From the NCBI GenBank assembly GCA_964638815.1, contig CAZXBB010000252.1, forward strand, positions 1 through 6,969: 6,969 nt of DNA, in the 5' to 3' direction. This stretch comes from CAZXBB01 sp964638815 (GTDB taxonomy: Bacteria; Planctomycetota; Phycisphaerae; Phycisphaerales; SM1A02). Made by a program: the position numbers and the translations under genes. The notes beneath the pieces are model-generated. The model saw only the letters and a list, made by a program, of their open reading frames with translations. It ran no database searches and was not told the DNA's origin. This document shows positions 1 to 6,733 of the stretch, piece by piece; position 1 is the stretch's first letter, and every line of letters begins with the position of its first letter.

Positions 1-42
1 CCACCCCTGACCGACCCCCCTGACACGACCCCCCTAGACGCG
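1..42. repeat. C-rich 14-bp tandem repeat, three units
   Basis: Three consecutive 14-base units can be aligned without gaps: CCACCCCTGACCGA (1-14), CCCCCCTGACACGA (15-28) and CCCCCCTAGACGCG (29-42). The C run and the following TGAC/AGAC core are kept while the ends drift. The array starts at the window edge, so more units may lie to the left. The minus strand carries three G runs of four to six. No coding assignment is possible here. Confidence 0.55.
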
Positions 43-243
43 TGCCCCGCCGGGTTATCGCCACATCCCCAGCTTCACGGCGTCCGCCTCTCCCCCCGGG
101 GGCGCGCACGCCGCCCGCTGCAAAATAATCCCCCAAACCGGAAAGACGCCCCGCGTCGGCCGGGGGCGGGTGCCTCTAGGATGGCCCGCAAAGGTCTGAT
201 CGCGCGGGCACGCCAATCCGGAAACGCTCGCCGACGCACGAAC
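43..243. other. Intergenic leader upstream of the cytochrome gene
   Basis: I see no credible gene in this stretch. It holds a perfect 10-bp palindrome of five C then five G at 93-102, and a small A/T-rich island around 121-137 (GCAAAATAATCCCCCAAACC region) that stands out in very GC-rich DNA and could hold a -10-like element. No convincing -35/-10 pair can be assigned by eye. The promoter of the downstream gene is presumably here, by position only. Confidence 0.4.
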
Positions 244-248
244 GGAGG
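244..248 (+). promoter_or_regulatory. Ribosome binding site of the multiheme cytochrome gene
   Basis: GGAGG lies six bases upstream of the ATG at 255, a near-ideal Shine-Dalgarno match. It fixes the start, because that ATG also opens a typical signal peptide. Confidence 0.8.
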
Positions 249-254
249 ATCCTC

Positions 255-3032
255 ATGAAGCCCCTGCTCATTCTCGGAGTCGCTGCCAGTGTGCTTATCG
301 CAGCCCCTGCGATGGCCCAAGGCATGTGCGGCTGTCCCGGCGACGCCACAGGCGACCACAACGTCGGGTTCGAAGACGTCCTGCAGATCCTGGCGGACTG
401 GGGTTGCATGGACTGCGATCAGACGGACGTCGACGGCAACGGTGTCGTCGGCTTCAGCGACATCCTGCTGGTCCTCGCGAACTACGGGTGCGGGATCGAG
501 GGCGAAGTGACGACGATCTCCGGCACCGTCGCCAACGCCATCACCGGCGACCCGATCGCCGGCGCGAACGTGCTCGTCGGCCAGTGCCCGCTCGTCACGA
601 ACGCGTCGGGCGACTACAGCGGCGAGTTCCCGGTCGGCCAGCACACGGTCAGCTTCGAGGCGAGGAACTACGTCACGGAAGAGAGGGAAGTCATCCTGTT
701 CCCCGGCTTCCCGACGGTGCTCGACGTGGATCTCGATCCCGTCGCGCCCGTCATCGTGCACATCATTCTCGGCGACGCTGTCCCCGGCGAGATGATCGAG
801 GCCACCGCCGTGGTCGAGGTGCTCGACGGCTCCACGATCCAGAGTTACGAGTGGATGCAGACGGGCGGCGCGCCGGCCGTCATCGACGACGCCAACTCCG
901 CGATGGTGTCGCTCGACCTCGCGTCGCCGAAGGAGTACCGCGACGAGCTGATGCACATCCTCGCCGAGCCGCCGATCGGCCCCGAGGATCTGCCCGAAGG
1001 GATCGAGTTCCCGGAGGGCGAGTTCCCCGGCGGTCTCCAGAACCGGTTCCACGTCGTCGGCGTGAATCCCTTCGCGCTCGAGGAGGCCGGCCTCGTCGGC
1101 CTCGCGGTTGACGTGACCACGACGTCCGGGACCTACGCCGGCGTCGCGGACCTTCACACCGTGCTTCCGTGGAAGCCGACCGCGGGCATCCGCAGCGTTT
1201 CGATCGGCATCCCGGTGCTGCTGTACGGCAAGGACCAGGCCAGCTACAACTGGTCGCTCACGCGTCCTGCGGGCTCGGCGGCGACGCTCGCCGATCCGAC
1301 GGCGCGCAACCCCGAGTTCACGCCCGACGTGCCCGGTCTCTACATCGTCCGCGTCTTCGACATCGCGGCGGGCGCGAACGTCGATCTCCAGATCTTCGGC
1401 GGAACCTGGCGCGGCGTCATCGTCGGCCAGGATGCGGACGGTCGTCCGGTCCCCGAGGCCACCTGCCTGAACTGCCACATCGAGGGCGGCGTCGCGTCCG
1501 ACATGTTCACGCCGTGGATTCAGACCGGGCACGCGGAGATCTTCACGGACAGCCTCAACACGAACGATCACTGGGGCGAGCAGTGCTTCTCGTGCCACTC
1601 GGTCGGGTACGACCCCGACGTCCATGCCTTCGGCATCGATGACCAGCCCGACTTCCTCGATTTCGTCTCGACGCTCGTCGGGAATCCGAGCCCAGACAAC
1701 TGGACGACGATGCTCGCGGACTACCCGGCCTCGGCGAAGCTCGCCAACGTGCAGTGTGAGAACTGCCACGGACCGCAGAACGGACCCGAAGGCGTCTTCA
1801 GCGCCGCGCACACGGCGGTGCTGCCGCGGGTGAGCCTCTCGTCGGACGTGTGCGCGACCTGCCACGGCGAGCCGCTGCGTCACGCCCGGTTCCAGCAGTG
1901 GCAGCTCAGCCCGCACGCCAACTACGAGCTCGCGATCGACGAGGGCGAGAGCGGCAACTGCTCGCGGTGCCACACCGCGAACGGCTTCCTTGCCTGGCTG
2001 CCGATCCTGCTCGGCGAGGTGCCGGGCGACCCCACGTCGTCGATCCAGGTCACCTGGACGTCCGATGAGACGCACCCGCAGACCTGCGTGACGTGCCACG
2101 ATCCGCACAGCATCGGCACGGTGTCCGGCGAGCCGAACAACGCGACGGTGCGCATCTCCGGCAACACCCCGCGGCTCATCGCCGGCTTCACGGCGTACGC
2201 GGTGGGACGCGGCGCGATCTGCATGACGTGCCACAACTCGCGGCGCGGCCTGCGGAACGATTCCGTGTTCGACGAGTTCTACGGAACGAACGAGGCGTCC
2301 TTCGCCCCGCACGGCTCGGCGCAGACCGACGTGCTCATGGGTGAGAACGCCTACCTGGTGGAGACCGGCAACCGCGGCAACCACTCCTTCATCGCGGACA
2401 CCTGCACGAACTGCCACATGGTGCAGACGCAGCCGCCGCCGGTCCTGTCCTACAACCAGGGCGGCACGAACCATACGTTCATCGCGAGCCGGGACATCTG
2501 CGCCGACTGCCATGGCGGCGGGTTCACCGCCGACAGCATCCAGGGGAGTGTCCAGGACGTGCTCGACCTGCTCCAGGCGACGGTCGAGGACGGCATCCTG
2601 GCGTACATGGACACGCTCATCGACATGGGCAACAGCATCGACCTGGACGGCCTGTACGAGGTGACGGACGTGGCGGACATCGCCGACATCGAGTTCGGCG
2701 AGTCGCGCGGCCAGCAGGCGATCACCGTCACGCTGCATGACGAGACGGTGTTCGGACCGATCGCCATGGGCAACGTCGAGGTGCTCGACAACCTCGGTGA
2801 TCCGATCGGCGACTTCTACGACAACGCCGATCCGGGTCTCATCAAGGCCGGCTGGAACTGGAACCTCATCAACAACGACGGCAGCCGCGGGGTCCACAAC
2901 CCGAGCTTTGCTCTCGACGCGCTGGCGGCCGGCATCGAGGCGATCGACTCCGGCCTCATCGGCGCCATCCAGTGGCCCGGGTGGTACACGGGAGCCTCGG
3001 TGGTTCCGCTCAAGGAGGTCGCCCGGGACTGA
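255..3032 (+). CDS. Secreted dockerin-containing nonaheme cytochrome c
   Basis: A 925-residue exported protein, probably an extracytoplasmic electron carrier or multiheme oxidoreductase. Residues 1-21 are a signal peptide ending AMA before Gln22. Residues about 25-80 form a dockerin-like pair of calcium loops (D30/D34/D41 and D58/D60/N62/D69) flanked by cysteines at 25, 27, 51, 54 and 79. Residues about 85-165 resemble a carboxypeptidase-regulatory-like beta domain (ISGTVANAITGDPIAGANV). Residues about 166-390 look like Ig/PKD-like folds; SYNWSLTRPAGSAATL and FTPDVPGLYIVRV are typical PKD-type strings. Nine CxxCH haem sites begin at Cys404, 444, 501, 533, 569, 611, 656, 717 and 749, with many spare histidines that could give bis-His ligation. 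The tail contains KAGWNWNLINNDGS followed by GVHNPSF, a motif seen at the C-terminus of multiheme cytochromes. The substrate and redox partner cannot be told from sequence. Start supported by GGAGG at 244-248. The gene is monocistronic by context and ends at a terminator at 3071. Confidence 0.93.
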   Translation: MKPLLILGVAASVLIAAPAMAQGMCGCPGDATGDHNVGFEDVLQILADWGCMDCDQTDVDGNGVVGFSDILLVLANYGCGIEGEVTTISGTVANAITGDPIAGANVLVGQCPLVTNASGDYSGEFPVGQHTVSFEARNYVTEEREVILFPGFPTVLDVDLDPVAPVIVHIILGDAVPGEMIEATAVVEVLDGSTIQSYEWMQTGGAPAVIDDANSAMVSLDLASPKEYRDELMHILAEPPIGPEDLPEGIEFPEGEFPGGLQNRFHVVGVNPFALEEAGLVGLAVDVTTTSGTYAGVADLHTVLPWKPTAGIRSVSIGIPVLLYGKDQASYNWSLTRPAGSAATLADPTARNPEFTPDVPGLYIVRVFDIAAGANVDLQIFGGTWRGVIVGQDADGRPVPEATCLNCHIEGGVASDMFTPWIQTGHAEIFTDSLNTNDHWGEQCFSCHSVGYDPDVHAFGIDDQPDFLDFVSTLVGNPSPDNWTTMLADYPASAKLANVQCENCHGPQNGPEGVFSAAHTAVLPRVSLSSDVCATCHGEPLRHARFQQWQLSPHANYELAIDEGESGNCSRCHTANGFLAWLPILLGEVPGDPTSSIQVTWTSDETHPQTCVTCHDPHSIGTVSGEPNNATVRISGNTPRLIAGFTAYAVGRGAICMTCHNSRRGLRNDSVFDEFYGTNEASFAPHGSAQTDVLMGENAYLVETGNRGNHSFIADTCTNCHMVQTQPPPVLSYNQGGTNHTFIASRDICADCHGGGFTADSIQGSVQDVLDLLQATVEDGILAYMDTLIDMGNSIDLDGLYEVTDVADIADIEFGESRGQQAITVTLHDETVFGPIAMGNVEVLDNLGDPIGDFYDNADPGLIKAGWNWNLINNDGSRGVHNPSFALDALAAGIEAIDSGLIGAIQWPGWYTGASVVPLKEVARD

Positions 3033-3043
3033 CGGCTTCGGGG

Positions 3044-3056
3044 GGATTGCAAATCC
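3044..3056. other. Small perfect hairpin downstream of the cytochrome stop
   Basis: GGATT and AATCC flank a 3-base loop (GCA) twelve bases after the stop codon. It has no T tract on either strand, so it is not called a terminator. It might protect the mRNA end or be chance. Confidence 0.3.
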
Positions 3057-3070
3057 AAAGGTCTCGACGA

Positions 3071-3103
3071 ACGGGCGGGCTCAACGAGGAGTCCGCCCGT
3101 TTT
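3071..3103 (+). terminator. Intrinsic terminator of the cytochrome gene
   Basis: A 12-bp stem (3071-3082 with 3089-3100; one G-T pair, otherwise Watson-Crick) closes a 6-base loop AACGAG. It is followed by a T-rich tract (TTTTCCTT from 3100) on the plus strand. On the minus strand the hairpin has no U tract after it, so it should work mainly for the rightward gene. The hairpin overlaps the last codons and the stop codon (3081-3083) of the convergent ABC gene. Confidence 0.85.
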
Positions 3104-4916
3104 CCTTGACGTCGTGCCGCTCGACGTCACCCGTCTGGATCCGCCACAACCTTGCGTACAGCCCGTCGCATGCGACCAGATCGTCGTGCGTCCCCGTCTC
3201 GACCACGCGACCGCCGTCGAGCACGTAGATCCGGTCCGCGTGCCGCACGGTGGAGAGCCGATGGGCGATGACGATCGCCGTCTGCCGCCCGGACATTCGC
3301 AGGAGCGAACGCTGGATCGCGGCCTCCGTCTCGTTGTCGATGGCGGACGTCGCCTCGTCGAGGACCAGCACCGGGCTGTTCTTGAGCAGCGCACGGGCGA
3401 GCGCGACGCGCTGACGCTGCCCCCCGGAGAGCTTCTGGCCGCGCTCGCCTACGACGGTGTCGTAGCCGTTCGGGAGCGCGACGATGAACTCGTGGGCCTC
3501 CGCCGCGCGGGCCGCCGCGATGATGGCCTCGTCGTCCGCCACCTGGCCGTTGCCCGCCGCCCCGTACGAGATGTTCTCCCGCACCGACCCGTGGAAGAGG
3601 AAGACGTCCTGGGTCACCAGTGCGACGGCGCGTCGCAGCGCGCCGAGATCGAGCTCGCGCACCTCGTGCCCGGCGAGGCGAATCGTCCCGGCCCGGGTGA
3701 CGCCGGCATCGTCGTGCTCGAAGAACCGCAGCAGCAGCCTGATCACGGTGGTCTTGCCGGACCCCGTCGGTCCCACGATCGCCGTCGTGCGCCGCGCCGG
3801 GCAGCGGAGCGAGACGTTCTCGAGCACGGGCCGACCCGCGTGGTACGCGAAGGTGACGTCGTCGAACCGCACCTCGGCGTCATCGGCCGTCACCTCGGGA
3901 GCGAGCACGCCCGAGGCGATCGTCGGCCGCGTGTCCACCAGGTCGAGAATCCGCACCGCCGACGCCATGCCCCGCTGGTAGAGGTCGAGCGTGCGTCCGA
4001 GGGCCGTCAGCGGCCAGAGGAGACGCTGCGTGAGGAAGACCATGACGCTGTACGCGCCGACCTCGAGCTCGCCGTCGAGCGCCTGCCACCCGCCGACCAC
4101 GAGCGTCGCCGTGAAGCCCACGACGATCGCCATGCGGATGAGCGGCGAGAAGGCGGCGCTCAGGGCGATCGCCCGCCTGTTGCTCTCGCGGTACGCGGTG
4201 CTGACGGCGTCGAGCCGGTCGATCTCGTGGTCTTCGGCGGTGAAGCTCCTGACGGTGTCCATGCCGCCGAGCGTGTTCGCCAGGCGATGGTTGAGCTCCT
4301 CGACGCGGGCGCGCACCTCCCGGTACCGCGGAGTGATCTGACGCTGGAACCGGAGCGACCCCCACATCACGGCGGGGATCGGGAGCATGGCGAGCCACGC
4401 GACCTCGGGCGCGAGCCAGAAGAACACGCCGCTGATGATGACGACGGTCGTCGCCATCTGGATCAGCTCGTCCGCGCCGCCGTCGAGGAATCGCTCGAGC
4501 TGGTTCACGTCGTCGGAAAGGACGGAGAGCAGCCCGCCGGTCCCCCGCTCGTGGAACACCGTGCCGTCCAGCGCGGCGATGCTGCGGAACGCCTCGAGAC
4601 GCAGCTCGTGCTGCACCTGCTGCGCGAGATTGCGCCAGAGGATGCCTTGCAGGTACTCGAAGAGCGACTCGAGTATCCAGATGACGAGAGTGATTCCCGC
4701 AAGCGCCCAGAGCTGGTCGCGGACATCCGGAAGACCGAAGCCGGCGATGAACGATGCCTCCCGTCGCACCACCACGTCGACGGCCGCTCCGATCAGCCCG
4801 GGCGGCGCGAGGTCGAACAGCTTGTTGAGGACGGAGCACGCCGCGGCCAGCCGCCAGGTCGTCCGGTGAGCCCGCGCGGTGCGCAACAGTCGTCGCATTG
4901 GGTGCGGGGAGGACAT
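3081..4916 (-). CDS. ABC half-exporter, fused transmembrane and ATPase domains
   Basis: A complete type I ABC exporter of the MsbA/BmrA/Sav1866 class, expected to act as a homodimer in the cytoplasmic membrane and drive efflux of a lipid, peptide or drug. Numbered from the ATG at 4916 (611 residues), the N-terminal half has about six hydrophobic segments, including LWALAGITLVIWILESLFEYL, MATTVVIISGVFFWLA and MAIVVGFTATLVVGG. The ATPase half has Walker A GPTGSGKTT (382-390), a Q-loop VTQDVFLF, signature LSGGQ (496-500), Walker B VLVLDEATS with catalytic Glu521, and H-loop His552 (IAHRLS), so it should be active. The substrate is not predictable. Start is uncertain: a GTG at 4943 and an ATG at 4898 are in frame, and none has a clear ribosome binding site. 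There is no partner gene beside it. It converges with the cytochrome gene and its stop lies inside that gene's terminator. Confidence 0.93.
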   Translation of the reverse strand: MSSPHPMRRLLRTARAHRTTWRLAAACSVLNKLFDLAPPGLIGAAVDVVVRREASFIAGFGLPDVRDQLWALAGITLVIWILESLFEYLQGILWRNLAQQVQHELRLEAFRSIAALDGTVFHERGTGGLLSVLSDDVNQLERFLDGGADELIQMATTVVIISGVFFWLAPEVAWLAMLPIPAVMWGSLRFQRQITPRYREVRARVEELNHRLANTLGGMDTVRSFTAEDHEIDRLDAVSTAYRESNRRAIALSAAFSPLIRMAIVVGFTATLVVGGWQALDGELEVGAYSVMVFLTQRLLWPLTALGRTLDLYQRGMASAVRILDLVDTRPTIASGVLAPEVTADDAEVRFDDVTFAYHAGRPVLENVSLRCPARRTTAIVGPTGSGKTTVIRLLLRFFEHDDAGVTRAGTIRLAGHEVRELDLGALRRAVALVTQDVFLFHGSVRENISYGAAGNGQVADDEAIIAAARAAEAHEFIVALPNGYDTVVGERGQKLSGGQRQRVALARALLKNSPVLVLDEATSAIDNETEAAIQRSLLRMSGRQTAIVIAHRLSTVRHADRIYVLDGGRVVETGTHDDLVACDGLYARLWRIQTGDVERHDVKENGRTPR

Positions 4917-5035
4917 GACGCCGATGGTACATCGGGGCGACACGGATGCCGCCGCCAGGGCACGGTCCTCTCATGCCCGGCGGGCGTGCGTCCGACCGGG
5001 TCGGGGCCTCGCGGACGCAGCCGACGGCGTGAGCC

Positions 5036-5210
5036 GTGGCGGTCGTGAAGCTCGGCCACGCACGCGCGTGAGGTTCGGCCACGCATAAGGCGTGAAGGCG
5101 TGAATGGCCACGCACACGCGTGAGGTTCGGCCACGCACAAGGCTTGATGGCCACGCACGCGCGTGAGGTTCCAGCGAAATTCGGCCACGCAAGCGCGAAA
5201 TCCGGTGGCG
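5036..5210. repeat. Imperfect tandem array built on GGCCACGCA
   Basis: The nonamer GGCCACGCA occurs six times on the plus strand, starting at 5054, 5077, 5106, 5129, 5149 and 5183. Three of these are followed by a GCGTGAGGTTC segment that leads towards the next copy, giving a higher-order unit of the type GGCCACGCACGCGCGTGAGG, then TTC, then a second GGCCACGCA. Unit lengths vary (52, 43 and longer) through indels between copies. GCGTG before and CACGC within the next copy form short inverted repeats at 5066-5084, 5098-5113, 5118-5136 and 5161-5190. GTGGC at 5036-5040 and 5205-5209 mark the edges. It is not a CRISPR: units are too irregular and there are no unique spacers. Confidence 0.75.
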
Positions 5211-5234
5211 CGCACCGCACTGGCGTCGTCGAAT

Positions 5235-5272
5235 CGCGGCATGAGACGCATTTCATCCGCTTCTCATGCGCG
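5235..5272. other. Inverted repeat upstream of the secreted-protein gene
   Basis: GCATGAGA (5239-5246) and TCTCATGC (5262-5269) are perfect 8-base inverted repeats around a 15-base loop. With one bulged base, CGC/GCG extends the stem to 11 pairs. There is no T tract, so it may be an operator-like site or a structured element; position alone suggests regulation of a flanking gene. Confidence 0.4.
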
Positions 5273-5273
5273 C

Positions 5274-5329
5274 CTCAGAACCCCTGAGTAGAACTCCTGT
5301 GCGGCTCGGAAGGATCGGAAGATCCCGAG
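5274..5329. other. Two further short hairpins in the same leader
   Basis: CTCAG (5274-5278) and CTGAG (5284-5288) enclose a 5-base loop. A second structure has GGATC (5312-5316) and GATCC (5321-5325) around GGAA, with outer CTCG (5305-5308) pairing with CGAG (5326-5329) across a small bulge. They lie about 140-210 bases before the next start codon and could belong to a structured 5' leader; chance cannot be excluded in GC-rich DNA. Confidence 0.3.
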
Positions 5330-5483
5330 CGAACGAGTTCGAGGCGTCATGGGGCAACATCACCCACATCACGCGTACCGAATGCAGTCCCGCCGGACAT
5401 GGGCATCGCTCCGATCCCTCCGAGCCATCGATTGGTGGTCGGCAGGGCCGCCGAAAGAAGAACCTGCCATGGAGTACAAGACC

Positions 5484-5846
5484 ATGAAGACACTCTTGAC
5501 GACAATGTGTGCCGCTGCTCTGGCCTCCACGCCTGTGTTGGGTGGGGTCAGCCCGGAGTCCTTCGTGTCATCGCTTCAGCACGTGATGGCCGCCGCGAGC
5601 CTTTCGGCTGAGACGCACGAAGGAGAGATCCACAGCGTCGCGGAAGACGCGTCCAGCTTCCGTCTCCGCGCCGCGGACGACCAGCTCCGGACGTTCCGCG
5701 TGAACGAGAAGACGGCCTTCACGCTGGACGGCAAGAAGGCCGACGCCTCCGCCCTGAAGAGCGGCCTGATGGCGAAGGTCACGGACGAGAGCGGCGTCGC
5801 GACGCGCGTGGACATCTCGTCGAAGCGGGACCCCGATCGCCGTTAG
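5484..5846 (+). CDS. Small exported DUF5666-like protein
   Basis: A 120-residue protein of unknown function. Residues 1-21 are a signal peptide (MKTLLTTMCAAALASTPVLG, then Gly), so it should be secreted or periplasmic. After a variable linker, residues about 46-113 form one compact beta-rich domain: GEIHSVAEDASSFRLRA, then FRVNEKTAFTLDGKKAD, then a LKSGLMAKVT strand. This order (a strand with a 'sets the value at' pattern, a T-x-F-x-L-D-G-K turn, and a closing strand) is what I associate with small OB-like DUF5666-type domains; the match is by eye. The ATG at 5484 is preferred because GGAG lies nine bases upstream and the signal peptide starts there. An in-frame ATG at 5469, with AGAAG upstream, would add five residues. 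An in-frame extension to 5349 gives a His-rich N-terminus that hides the signal peptide and is unlikely. Terminator follows at 5910. Confidence 0.75.
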   Translation: MKTLLTTMCAAALASTPVLGGVSPESFVSSLQHVMAAASLSAETHEGEIHSVAEDASSFRLRAADDQLRTFRVNEKTAFTLDGKKADASALKSGLMAKVTDESGVATRVDISSKRDPDRR

Positions 5847-5886
5847 CATCCGGGCCCTGCTCCCTGCGAGCGAAGCGTCGGCACGC

Positions 5887-5948
5887 CCCGGCGCGCTCGC
5901 CGGGTGATCGCACGGCCGGCGGCACGTTCCGCCGGTCGTGCCTTTCTC
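5887..5948 (+). terminator. Intrinsic terminator after the DUF5666-like gene
   Basis: Two hairpins in a row. The first has CCCGGCG (5887-5893) pairing with CGCCGGG (5898-5904) around a 4-base loop. The second, stronger one has a 13-bp stem (5910-5922 with 5929-5941; one G-T pair) around CACGTT, followed by a short pyrimidine tract CTTTCTC. It lies 40-100 bases after the stop codon and ahead of the next gene, which implies that the DUF2383-like gene has its own promoter. Confidence 0.7.
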
Positions 5949-6047
5949 ACTCGCCACGGCACACCCGACGATGGCCGGCCGCGACGCTCGACGCCACGGT
6001 CGGTCGTCCGTCCTCCTGTCCGGGCGGTCTCGTCCCGGCGTTCATTC

Positions 6048-6053
6048 AAGGAG
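6048..6053 (+). promoter_or_regulatory. Ribosome binding site of the DUF2383-like gene
   Basis: AAGGAG sits seven bases before the ATG at 6061. It selects this start over an upstream in-frame GTG at 5938, which would add 41 residues without family similarity and would begin inside the preceding terminator. Confidence 0.85.
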
Positions 6054-6060
6054 AACTCCC

Positions 6061-6630
6061 ATGACCGAGGACACCATGGACCGGCTTCGTCACCTGGTCA
6101 GGGTCAACATCGACAGCTCCAGGGGGTTCGAGCGCGCCGCCGGGGCGGTCGAGCGCGAATCGCTCGCCTGCCTGTTCCGGCAGATCGCCCGGGATCGGCG
6201 CAACTACGCCGACCGGTTGCGCTCGCTCCTCGGCACGGCGGGGCGGTCGACGCCCCTGGGCACCACCCGGGGGGTCCTCCGACGCTGGTGGCTTACCGCG
6301 CGGGAGGTCGCAGGCGGCACGGACGACGATCTCGTGCTCATCGAAGCGGAGCGCGACGAGGAGGCGATCGAGCGCGGTTACGAGGCATCGCTTCCGGCGA
6401 TTCGCGATCCTGGGATACGTCGGCTCCTCCGCGATCAATACGAGAACGTGAAGTTCATGCACCGCGCGGTGCGCGGTCTTCGCGACCTCGTGGCGTTCGA
6501 GTCGCAGCGGGGCGAGGTCAGCGACGACGGCCCTCCTCGCGCGGCCCGGCGACCCGTCGGGCGGCTCATCGATCTGCCGGCGCGATCGATGCGGCGGCGC
6601 CGCCGATGGAGCGCGGCCCGGGGGGGATGA
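6061..6630 (+). CDS. PA2169/DUF2383-type four-helix-bundle protein
   Basis: A 189-residue cytosolic protein of a conserved ferritin-like family with no settled function. Residues about 5-145 follow the family pattern: helix 1 with R-G-F-E-R-A-A (21-27), helix 2 with LFRQIARDRRNYADRLRSLL (38-57), a connecting RGVLRRWW segment (70-77), helix 3 with E-x-E-R-x-E-E-A-I-E-R-G-Y (95-107), and helix 4 with RDQYENVKFMHRAVRGLRDL (124-143). The domain has the usual length for the family. An extra 44 residues follow, increasingly basic, with five arginines in a row at 178-182; this tail is not typical. The stop codon lies just after a run of seven G (6620-6626), so a frameshifted end is conceivable. Family members are often linked to stress or stationary-phase roles, but nothing here demonstrates one. 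No signal peptide is seen. Confidence 0.85.
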   Translation: MTEDTMDRLRHLVRVNIDSSRGFERAAGAVERESLACLFRQIARDRRNYADRLRSLLGTAGRSTPLGTTRGVLRRWWLTAREVAGGTDDDLVLIEAERDEEAIERGYEASLPAIRDPGIRRLLRDQYENVKFMHRAVRGLRDLVAFESQRGEVSDDGPPRAARRPVGRLIDLPARSMRRRRRWSAARGG

Positions 6631-6733
6631 TGGATGGGGCATGGCGGATGGGGCATGAAACTCCGCGGGCTGTCGATCCGACCGGGCATGCTCTCCACAC
6701 GACCCCGTCCAGTCAGGGACACCAAGGGTCAAT
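6631..6733. repeat. Short direct repeat and non-coding stretch
   Basis: GGATGGGGCATG occurs twice with a 14-base period (6632-6643 and 6646-6657), starting just after the DUF2383-like stop codon. The rest, to 6733, shows no gene and no clear terminator. GACCC (from about 6701) and GGGTC (about 6726-6730) form a weak, long-looped inverted repeat. The region borders the palindromic elements. Confidence 0.4.

Larger units (their letters stand above)
4917..5468. other. Long intergenic region with repeats, no gene
   Basis: About 550 bases between the divergent ABC exporter and the small secreted protein. Open frames here are low-complexity translations of the repeat and have no ribosome binding site. 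Contents: the likely upstream region of the ABC gene (4917-5035), an imperfect tandem repeat array (about 5036-5210), and a cluster of inverted repeats (5235-5329). Promoters for both flanking genes should be here, but no confident -35/-10 pair is visible. Confidence 0.6.

Noticed and set aside
75..2897. A 940-codon open frame on the minus strand opposite the cytochrome gene
   Set aside because: It is a GC-driven mirror frame: the product is Arg/Val/Asp/His-rich low-complexity sequence with no family motifs, while the plus strand has a signal peptide, ribosome binding site and nine haem motifs.
3114..5048. A 644-codon open frame on the plus strand opposite the ABC exporter
   Set aside because: Same codon-bias shadow. 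The minus strand has all the ABC motifs in order.
5036..5210. CRISPR array
   Set aside because: Repeat units vary in length and sequence, there are no unique uniform spacers, and no cas gene is present.
4971..5256. Open frames with repeated CVAEPHARAWP-like peptides across the repeat array
   Set aside because: These are translations of the tandem repeat in several frames, with no ribosome binding site and no domain.
5349..5468. N-terminal extension of the DUF5666-like gene starting MGQHHPHHAY
   Set aside because: It would bury a good signal peptide 45 residues inside the protein, and there is no ribosome binding site before 5349. Starts at 5469 or 5484 are better.
5938..6060. Upstream GTG start for the DUF2383-like gene
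   Set aside because: It begins in the preceding terminator and lacks family similarity. AAGGAG at 6048 clearly serves the ATG at 6061.
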